Below, in pieces: positions 44,282-50,080 of a stretch of 50,080 bases of DNA. The DNA is from Paenibacillus zeirhizosphaerae (lineage in GTDB: Bacteria; Bacillota; Bacilli; Paenibacillales; Paenibacillaceae): the NCBI RefSeq assembly GCF_030705605.1, contig NZ_JAPCKK010000015.1:1-50080 (forward strand), given 5' to 3'. Numbering within the stretch: position 1 is the stretch's first letter; the number at the start of each line of letters is the position of its first letter. The notes under the pieces were generated by a model. The model was given only the letters and a program-made list of their open reading frames with translations. It did not search any database and was not told the DNA's origin. The position numbers were made by a program, and so were the translations under genes.

Positions 44282-44842
44282 TTGGGAAAACAATTCCCGG
44301 CCATGCTTCCAGACCACATGGCCTTTATCCGAAATCAGCACCTGTTCTTTGTCGGAACGGCACCCCTGTCGCGGGATGGGCATGTCAGTCTGTCGCCGAA
44401 GGGATATGACAGTTTTCGGATTTTGTCCGAGTCTAAAGTTGCGTATTTGGATTTGACCGGCAGCGGTAATGAGACCAGCGCCCATCTTGAAGAGAACGGT
44501 CGAATCACAATCATGTTTTGCGCATTTCAGGGGCCACCGAATATCTTGCGCCTGTACGGAACCGGAACAGTAATTCTCCCGGAGGACAGCGAGTGGGAGG
44601 AGTTTTACGGAATGTTTGATCCGCTGCCTGGAGTCCGGCAGATCATTGCGGTCGATATTCACCAAGTCCAGACATCCTGCGGTTATTCAGTTCCGTTCAT
44701 GTCGTTCGAAAAAGAGAGGGACACGCTTAGGCGGTGGGCGGAGCAAAAAGGCGAAGAAGGCTTGCGCAGTTACAGGCAGGAAAAGAACATGAGCAGCCTC
44801 GACCAATTGCCGACGTCTCTAGGGAAACGTATAGGAACATAA
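44282..44842 (+). CDS. Pyridoxamine 5'-phosphate oxidase-like flavoprotein family
   Basis: 186 residues. 'QHLFFVGTAPLSRDGHVSLSPKG' and 'VAYLDLTGSGNETSAHLEENGRITIMFCAFQGPPNILRLYGTG' are characteristic of the PNPOx-like FMN/F420 split-barrel family (the group often annotated as pyridoxamine 5'-phosphate oxidase family protein). These proteins bind a flavin, but the reaction is usually unknown; a role in vitamin B6 metabolism is not implied. The TTG at 44282 is chosen because GGAGGGG lies 6 bases before it, inside a longer GTG frame. Confidence 0.87.
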   Translation: MGKQFPAMLPDHMAFIRNQHLFFVGTAPLSRDGHVSLSPKGYDSFRILSESKVAYLDLTGSGNETSAHLEENGRITIMFCAFQGPPNILRLYGTGTVILPEDSEWEEFYGMFDPLPGVRQIIAVDIHQVQTSCGYSVPFMSFEKERDTLRRWAEQKGEEGLRSYRQEKNMSSLDQLPTSLGKRIGT

Positions 44843-45110
44843 CAAACGGCACTGCAGCCATTGTCTTTTTCAAAGAATCACCTCCATTCGGGTCTAGCTT
44901 GCATGGCCATAATTATATGACTGACATAGACGCGATTTTCCGGAAGCGGCGATGGATATTTGCAGCAGGGTGCAGCCTGTATTTGCCGAAGCGGCTCCGG
45001 AACGGCAGGTTGTGTGTCACTTATACCCATTTTCCAGTCCTCAATAATCGTATAAAGCTAAAGACAGGTCTTTGCCAGAAGGACCTGTTTTTTTGAGCTC
45101 TGCAGCTTTT
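44843..45110. other. Gene-poor region with a stray minus-strand start signal
   Basis: No gene is recognised. On the minus strand a textbook ribosome site (GGAGGTGATT) followed by TTG at 44873 begins a frame whose first residues (LKKTMAAVPFVMFLYV) resemble a signal peptide. The frame then runs into the 3' end of the PNPOx-like gene and stops after about 50 codons. It may be the 5' scrap of a deleted secreted-protein gene. Confidence 0.35.
45062..45093 (+). terminator. Rho-independent terminator
   Basis: ACAGGTC pairs with GACCTGT, followed by TTTTTTT. It is about 220 bases after the PNPOx-like gene. Confidence 0.75.
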
Positions 45111-45469
45111 CTATTTAAATGTAACCGAGTCGATAATCTTTTGGACTACTGCCTGACTTTCGTCATCATAAGAGGTAGTGATGATATTAAAAGTATAATT
45201 ATCCAAAAGGATGCTGTAATAATATTGCGTAAGGCTTTCATTGCCCCCAAATCAATAGACGCCTTCATCACGTCGAAAGTCCTGCCCCCTACAGTTACAG
45301 GCGTAGTAGGCTCAAACTCATAGGGATGCTCTGACTTCATCAGTATTTTTTTGGACGCTTCTAAATATTCGGCTCCTGAATTGATGTTTTGAAGCTTGAG
45401 GATTTTTTCCGCCACCACCGTAACTGACGCATTTGGAGTGCTTTCGCTCAATGGAAGCTTCTTTCTCAA
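45111..45469 (-). pseudogene. Secreted/lipoprotein-type gene remnant, frameshifted and 5'-truncated
   Basis: A frame from 45469 encodes 'YLEASKKILMKSEHPYEFEP', 'VTVGGRTFDVMKASIDLG'. At a run of five G near 45249 it goes out of frame. Adding one G restores a perfectly sensible ending: 'NESLTQYYYSILLDN', 'DDESQAVVQKIIDSVTFK', stop at 45111. The GGxxFDVM...DLGG...QYYY...DSVTF pattern matches small extracytoplasmic proteins of the PsbP/DUF1795-like kind in Bacillota. The signal peptide and N-terminal half are missing upstream. Either a decaying gene or, for the frameshift alone, a sequencing slip in the G run. Confidence 0.65.
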
Positions 45470-45535
45470 AAATGCTGAATGATAACAAAAAGAATACGTA
45501 TGAAACCTTAGAGCGCATGATTCTGCAGAAACAGC

Positions 45536-45643
45536 TTGTCTGATTCACAGCACTATGGTATTCTAACTGTAAAAATATGTGATGTGACGGAGGCACCGTT
45601 CAACCAGCTTATATCAATGGCTGATGAACGGTGTTTTTTGTGT
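45536..45643 (+). ncRNA. Candidate short RNA or leader: promoter plus strong terminator
   Basis: A promoter-like TTGTCT (45536-45541), 17-base spacer and TATTCT (45559-45564) is followed about 30 bases later by a very stable terminator hairpin (45594-45640). There CACCGTTCA and CAGC pair with GCTG and TGAACGGTG, ending in TTTTTT. No ORF lies between them, so the product would be about 70 bases. It could be a small RNA, or an attenuator for the coiled-coil gene at 45746. Confidence 0.4.
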
Positions 45644-45745
45644 TTCTGGGCAGGGCAGGAGTGACATAAAAGCGTTAAGTGTCGCTGATCTCAGTCCGCA
45701 GATACCTGGAGTACGGATCTGTCTCACTGAAAGAGTGGATTTCAC

Positions 45746-45988
45746 ATGATGAAAGCTTTGTTGGATCACACGATGCGGGAGATTGGGCAAATTGAAACCG
45801 AGATTACGAAAGTGCTGAATACACTTATTGAGATCCAGGAGGAGCGTCCGAATCGATTTCTTATGGAACTGCTTGAACAAGACCGGGCAGAGCTGCTGCA
45901 GATGATGGTTGATATGCACATAGAGAAGAAAAAGCTTCTTATACAGTCTGAGATCACAAATCACAAACAGAAAACCGATATACTTTGA
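45746..45988 (+). CDS. Small coiled-coil protein, 80 residues
   Basis: A highly charged, helical protein with heptad-like Leu/Ile spacing ('IGQIETEITKVLNTLIEIQEERPNRFLMELLEQDRAELLQMMVDMHIEKKKLL'). There is no signal peptide or TM helix. The ribosome site (GAGTGG) is weak, about 9 bases upstream of tandem ATG codons. Composition strongly supports translation in this frame; the opposite frame is a shadow. Function unknown; Bacillota have many such short coiled-coil proteins. Confidence 0.55.
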   Translation: MMKALLDHTMREIGQIETEITKVLNTLIEIQEERPNRFLMELLEQDRAELLQMMVDMHIEKKKLLIQSEITNHKQKTDIL

Positions 45989-46070
45989 AGAATTGTCATT
46001 CTTTAGGTGTAATTACTCCTAAGAACGATAGTTCAACCTGTTTAATAATTGAGAAAAGGGGAAGTAATCT

Positions 46071-47003
46071 ATGAAAAAAATTCTATTATCCATGACGGCA
46101 GCCGCTTTGTTGTTTGGAATGGCCACACCAATCCAGGCCGTAAGCAGCAAACAAGACATTGAAGTGCTGTGGAACGCCAGAAAGATTTCATTTCCGGATG
46201 CGAAGCCGTTCCAGGATGACAGTGACCGGGTGATGGTCCCGATCCGCTTCGTCAGTGAAGCCCTGGGCGCAAAAGTAGGCTGGACCAAATCCGGCGGCAG
46301 GTTGTCCGTGTCCATCAAAAATAATGCTCATACGGTGAACATGACCGTAGGGCAGAACACGGCCACCATTGATGGTGAGACGAAGACGTATGACACGCAG
46401 ATTCTTCTGAAGCAGAACCGGACGTTCGTACCGCTGCGCCTGGTCAGCGAAGGACTTGGCCAGCCGGTAGAATGGGACAAGCTTAGCCGGTGGGTCTGGA
46501 TTGGCTCGAAGGATGTTCCGACGCTGGAGGAATCCGGATTAAAGCCGGTGAGCCTTGATCCGTACCGGAAATGGTTCACGGACAAACCATATTTACTTGA
46601 AAATATGGAAGAGAAGCCTTATGAAAAGGCCATTGTTTTTAAGCAAAGTGACCTACCAGCTACGTTCGTTCGTGATGTTTACAGTATTGAACTGTATACA
46701 GACCCGAAAACAACGAATACGTACCTCAAAGTTAGAGCAAAGACTACTTCGGGAGCAGGGAATTTGTACTACCTGACAAAGAAAAAGGACATTCGTTACC
46801 GGAATCCAATGGATTCTATGACCGTGAATAATGGTGATGGTACGAAGTATTGTTTTTATCAAATAAGGTCTAGTGCAGATAAAATCCTTCATGGAATTGT
46901 GGATCAAAAGAATCTGACTATACAAGATATTGAGTATATCGGATTCGATGGAGCATCTACAGACTACATTCCTCTCATGACTAACCCATGGAAAGGAAAC
47001 TAA
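46071..47003 (+). CDS. Secreted protein with copper-amine-oxidase-N 'stalk' domain
   Basis: 310 residues. A signal peptide (about 1-24, ending 'PIQA') is followed by a stalk domain (about 30-145), with the hallmark repeats 'RVMVPIRFVSEALGAKVGW' and 'RTFVPLRLVSEGLGQPVEWD'. The C-terminal half (about 160-310) is not recognised; it contains 'VYSIELYTDPKTTNTYLKV' and looks like a beta-rich domain. Stalk domains are very common in Paenibacillus cell-envelope proteins, probably as spacers or dimerisation units. AAGGGGAAG precedes the ATG. The next gene starts five bases after its stop, so the two are cotranscribed and may act together outside the cell. Confidence 0.88.
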   Translation: MKKILLSMTAAALLFGMATPIQAVSSKQDIEVLWNARKISFPDAKPFQDDSDRVMVPIRFVSEALGAKVGWTKSGGRLSVSIKNNAHTVNMTVGQNTATIDGETKTYDTQILLKQNRTFVPLRLVSEGLGQPVEWDKLSRWVWIGSKDVPTLEESGLKPVSLDPYRKWFTDKPYLLENMEEKPYEKAIVFKQSDLPATFVRDVYSIELYTDPKTTNTYLKVRAKTTSGAGNLYYLTKKKDIRYRNPMDSMTVNNGDGTKYCFYQIRSSADKILHGIVDQKNLTIQDIEYIGFDGASTDYIPLMTNPWKGN

Positions 47004-47007
47004 GCTC

Positions 47008-49962
47008 ATGGGAGCGACACGCAAGCTGAAACGCATTGTTACCGCATCATTGGTGGGGCTGCTATTCTTTCTGCAGTTGCCCCTTTTCCAGAACGATGTA
47101 GTGCAGGCGGCGACGGAGATCACGCCACTGAAATACTATAAGGACAAAAATTACAGATACTTTGTCGGGATGATGTCCTACGAAATGTGGGGGAGTACGG
47201 ACGGACAGGGCGGGGAGTTGGTCTGGACGGACGGAGGGCGGCAGCCGAACAAGGGAATGCGCGGCGATGCCAAGTTCACCTATAAGTTTCAATTCCCGAA
47301 CCGGACAATTAAAAACGTAGAGGCACGGATCTATAACTATCCTGGAGATCCGGTAGAGTATTTTGAAGAATCCCGTTCAGATACGTTTGAAGAATTCAGA
47401 AATCATATTAGCAGCGGGACAACCGATGCCGATATTAGGCCATTTCAAAAGCAAGGGGTTGGTACAAATACTACAACCATTCCGATCACGGTCAATATGC
47501 TTTTAGATGCTCCAGAACCTAAGAATGTAAAAGATGAACAATGCCCTACCTGTGCTGAAAGTACGGTAGCGTACAGGATATACGTTCCGATCCTGTTCAA
47601 AATCGAGTTGGATACCAGCCTGACCGTGAAATACTTCACGGAGGATGGAAAATCCCTGGCTAGCATTTTCCCGCCACGGCAAGAGTCCATGGTGGTTGGC
47701 CAAGCCTACGACTTCACGCCGCCAACCAATCCGGCCTTTACATACGTCGGGTATAAGAAAAGTACGACCGGGTCAGCCCCAGGAGGCACCATTCAGCAGG
47801 GAAATGCCCCGAGCTTCACATATGATGCTTCATTCGAGAGCTACACTGCTTATCTGTATTACAAGACGGCATGCATGGAGCCAGGCCAAGGAACCGGCAC
47901 CGAAACGGGTCCGCAGTGTCCTCCGCTTCCGGAGCCGGAACCAGCGGAGCCATCGGTGGTCTGTACGCCGCCGCAGTCTGCAGCCGTCAAAACCGGCAGC
48001 CTGATGAACAGCAGCGCGGTCGGGAAGATCAAGGCGGATGCGCGGGGATCCGAAAAGTTTGAAGTGGCCAAGGGCATTCCGACCTCGGAAAGCTTATACG
48101 GCAACGTCTGGGCGAAGGAATACCTGTACAACAACAAATTCGAGAAGTTCACCGGCACGTGTACGTTTACGGTTCCCGTGAGCAAAACATACAGACTGAA
48201 ATGGATCGAGCAAGAAGAAAGAGAGAGGCCAGACGGCACCTCGTATACGGTACCAAGAAATCAGTCCAAAAACGTTGAGGTCGTCAAGTCGTATGATATC
48301 GTCCGTAATTATTCCTACTGGACGATTCCTGGCCTGCAGGTGTTTAAAATCGACAATGCCAAGCTCTATAATTACGCTTTCCAGGGCAACGGCATCGTCA
48401 TCGAGCCAGGCAGCTCCTACAACGTGCCGACGATGGATGTGGAAACGGAAGTGGAGAATCTGCTGGAGCCGTCACCGGTATCGGCTTCCGCTCCAAATGA
48501 GACGATTAACGGCGGCAGCAGCGAGCCGGATGTTCCGGATGAGGATCTTGAAAGCTATGCGGAGGAAGAGACGCCGGAGCTGGATGTACGTAACGACAAG
48601 CTCATCTTCAACGGAGAAACCGTGATGGACGGTTCCATCGTCAAAACCAAGACCAAGGATCCTGGAGCCATCAAAACGCCGCTCAGTATTGACGAAAACG
48701 CCCTGTACCGTCCGGGCAATGTCATTCCGATCAGCAAGACCAACAAGGCGGATAACGAGAGCTCGGGCACGATTGAGTATTCTCCGCTCGACGGCAGCCT
48801 GGGCAATCCGGCAAACGAGCGGCAGCCGGTCGATGACTTGAACAGTGTAACGGTCCATACGCCGGTGGTCATGTATCCAAGCGTGAGTAATGACAAGGAG
48901 CATAACCAGAAGGTGTACCCGACTGCAGGCACCGCGGCCCTGGTTCTGGACAGACCTTTCACCGTTACCATTCCGACGAGCGGGCAGCACCGGGATATTA
49001 GAGGATACGGCAACCGGGACTATGCGAAATACACGGCATACAAGCAGGTACTGTTCGAGTTCGATGTTTACAACGAAGATATGGGCAAATACATTCCGGC
49101 CAAAACCTGGATCGATATTCCAGTGACACAGCTTCAGACCACGTTCCGGATGCCGGTATGGGTCGATGAAGGGAAGTACACGGTTCACTTCCGCTCGATA
49201 GCGGAGAATGCACCTGAAAATTTCACCTGGGAGAAGATGGCCAACTTCGATTTGTCCAACCATGTGGCCATCAACACGGTGCCGGTGGAAGTGATCGGAC
49301 GCTTGTATGACTTCAAGGTCACGGACATTATGGACTATGATTGGGAGACGGTCTTCCGCACGAAGAAAGGCAGCTCAGAGCCTACCGGTGCAGCTTATTG
49401 GGTTGGGCCGAACTCTATAGACGGTACGCCTCGTGGGAATAAGCCGCCATTTATGCTTCCGATCCTGCCGGGCAGCCACCCGAACAGCGGTTATAAGAAT
49501 GTGGCTATCAAGACTGGCTACTCCTTTAAATTTGACTTTAAGACGAAAGGGAATAATTTCGGTCCGAAAGACCACGTGAAAATTGTGCCGACATTCTACT
49601 TCGTGGATAAGGACGGAACCAAGCGTCAGAAAGTCGATCTGTATTATCACAATCAGACGACAGGGCAAAAATTTGTGAAGATCGGTTCGAGCCTGGACAC
49701 CGTAACCCGCAGTATGGTTCTGAATAGCAGGATGCGGAACATACCTTTGACTGAACTGACCAATACAGCGGAATATGTGGCGACATATGGTTTTACCGAT
49801 TTCATGAAACAAGCAGGAAAGAAGAATACTATCGGCTCATACGGTTTGCTGGATCTCACGCAGCGGGTACGGACTTTAATCGGACCAACATCCAATATTC
49901 CGAAAACAGTTGATCCAGGCAGAGCGGCGGCCTCCATTCAAAAGTGGTATGGGGAAGTGTGA
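47008..49962 (+). CDS. Large secreted protein, DUF5704 type, with MucBP-like repeat
   Basis: 984 residues. A signal peptide (about 1-35, ending 'VVQAA') leads into an N-terminal beta-rich region that starts 'YRYFVGMMSYEMWGSTDGQGGELVWTDG', with a CPTC cysteine pair at 179-182. A MucBP/Flg_new-like repeat follows at about 204-287 ('LTVKYFTEDGKSL' to 'AYLYYK'). Next come an acidic, proline-rich linker (about 290-320) and a long C-terminal region with several beta-sandwich-like stretches. No sorting signal or TM anchor is present. The DUF5704 name is from memory of the family's look and not certain. It is paired with the stalk-domain protein; an adhesive or envelope-associated role is a guess. 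Confidence 0.7.
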   Translation: MGATRKLKRIVTASLVGLLFFLQLPLFQNDVVQAATEITPLKYYKDKNYRYFVGMMSYEMWGSTDGQGGELVWTDGGRQPNKGMRGDAKFTYKFQFPNRTIKNVEARIYNYPGDPVEYFEESRSDTFEEFRNHISSGTTDADIRPFQKQGVGTNTTTIPITVNMLLDAPEPKNVKDEQCPTCAESTVAYRIYVPILFKIELDTSLTVKYFTEDGKSLASIFPPRQESMVVGQAYDFTPPTNPAFTYVGYKKSTTGSAPGGTIQQGNAPSFTYDASFESYTAYLYYKTACMEPGQGTGTETGPQCPPLPEPEPAEPSVVCTPPQSAAVKTGSLMNSSAVGKIKADARGSEKFEVAKGIPTSESLYGNVWAKEYLYNNKFEKFTGTCTFTVPVSKTYRLKWIEQEERERPDGTSYTVPRNQSKNVEVVKSYDIVRNYSYWTIPGLQVFKIDNAKLYNYAFQGNGIVIEPGSSYNVPTMDVETEVENLLEPSPVSASAPNETINGGSSEPDVPDEDLESYAEEETPELDVRNDKLIFNGETVMDGSIVKTKTKDPGAIKTPLSIDENALYRPGNVIPISKTNKADNESSGTIEYSPLDGSLGNPANERQPVDDLNSVTVHTPVVMYPSVSNDKEHNQKVYPTAGTAALVLDRPFTVTIPTSGQHRDIRGYGNRDYAKYTAYKQVLFEFDVYNEDMGKYIPAKTWIDIPVTQLQTTFRMPVWVDEGKYTVHFRSIAENAPENFTWEKMANFDLSNHVAINTVPVEVIGRLYDFKVTDIMDYDWETVFRTKKGSSEPTGAAYWVGPNSIDGTPRGNKPPFMLPILPGSHPNSGYKNVAIKTGYSFKFDFKTKGNNFGPKDHVKIVPTFYFVDKDGTKRQKVDLYYHNQTTGQKFVKIGSSLDTVTRSMVLNSRMRNIPLTELTNTAEYVATYGFTDFMKQAGKKNTIGSYGLLDLTQRVRTLIGPTSNIPKTVDPGRAAASIQKWYGEV

Positions 49963-50046
49963 CTTGTTTCCGGCTCAACCCAGGCGGTAACGTCTGACAA
50001 AGCCGGAGGACATCAGTACAATCGATGTCTAACTTTACATCCAAGT

Positions 50047-50065
50047 TGACAGGGGAAGTTCCTGT
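50047..50065 (+). other. Short hairpin near the right edge
   Basis: GACAGG pairs with CCTGTC across a seven-base loop, without a T-run in view. The 118 bases after the last stop contain no ORF longer than 14 codons. Confidence 0.3.
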
Positions 50066-50080
50066 CTGAATTGAAGGTTG

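Noticed and set aside
45072..45323. 83-codon plus-strand frame
   Set aside because: Antisense to the minus-strand gene remnant, whose restored frame is far more protein-like.
48472..49263. 263-codon minus-strand frame inside the large secreted protein
   Set aside because: The plus frame has a signal peptide and domain structure; the minus frame is Arg/Val-rich shadow sequence without a ribosome site.
1..50080. tRNA or rRNA genes and complete insertion sequences
   Set aside because: No cloverleaf, conserved rRNA stretch or transposase was seen on either strand; only the group II intron end is present.

Overview
The window looks like a chromosomal segment of a Paenibacillus or close relative (Bacillota). 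The base composition is close to balanced. Purine-rich ribosome binding sites precede ATG, TTG and GTG starts, and hairpin/T-run terminators are frequent. Family signatures point the same way: a secreted copper-amine-oxidase-N 'stalk' protein, Lpl-type sugar ABC transporters without their own ATPase, and a membrane-anchored AraC sensor-regulator. The genus is an inference from gene content; there is no rRNA, tRNA, CRISPR array or complete mobile element here.

Layout. 1-125: the 3' end (domains V and VI) of a group II intron that runs off the left edge. 259-5950: a divergent pair, a membrane-bound AraC regulator and a large clan-A glycosidase, with a cre-like site between them. 6043-9305: a Fur-type promoter, a siderophore-binding lipoprotein and a double-length FecCD permease. 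9277-10786: an MFS exporter abutting a broken RDD-domain gene. 11025-14185: threonine synthase, a 36-residue membrane peptide, a DUF3817 protein and exonuclease III. 14593-17480: a divergent Hsp90 translationally coupled to a helical-repeat (TPR-like) protein. 17658-21899: SDR, MerR regulator and aldo/keto reductase arranged around a palindromic long-spacer promoter, then an O-methyltransferase divergent from a LysR regulator.

22027-36137 is the dominant block: a fructan-utilisation locus. A LacI regulator is flanked on both sides by paired LacI-type operators. It is followed by a CUT1 ABC transporter (two permeases and a lipoprotein) and four GH32-type enzymes. One enzyme is a canonical cytoplasmic fructosidase. 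Two are LamG-GH32 proteins, one cytoplasmic and one secreted with 1310 residues, in which the usual nucleophile motif WMNDPN reads WMNE. The fourth is an Aec43/FosGH2-like short GH32. The likely logic is extracellular cutting of a fructan, uptake of oligosaccharides and intracellular hydrolysis.

36834-41510 is a second catabolic operon: amidohydrolase/deacetylase, DgaE-like ammonia-lyase, DgaF-like aldolase, PfkB sugar kinase and GntR regulator. It fits degradation of an (N-acetyl)amino sugar acid to pyruvate and glyceraldehyde-3-phosphate. 41684-44842 holds TetR and DoxX genes, a DMT-family transporter behind a guanine-type (C74) purine riboswitch laid out as an ON switch, and a flavin-oxidoreductase-like (PNPOx) protein. 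44843-45745 is decayed sequence with one frameshifted gene remnant. 46071-49962 carries two adjacent secreted proteins, a stalk-domain protein and a 984-residue protein of DUF5704 type.

The strongest leads are the riboswitch-controlled DMT exporter, the D-to-E GH32 enzymes, and the Hsp90/helical-repeat pair.
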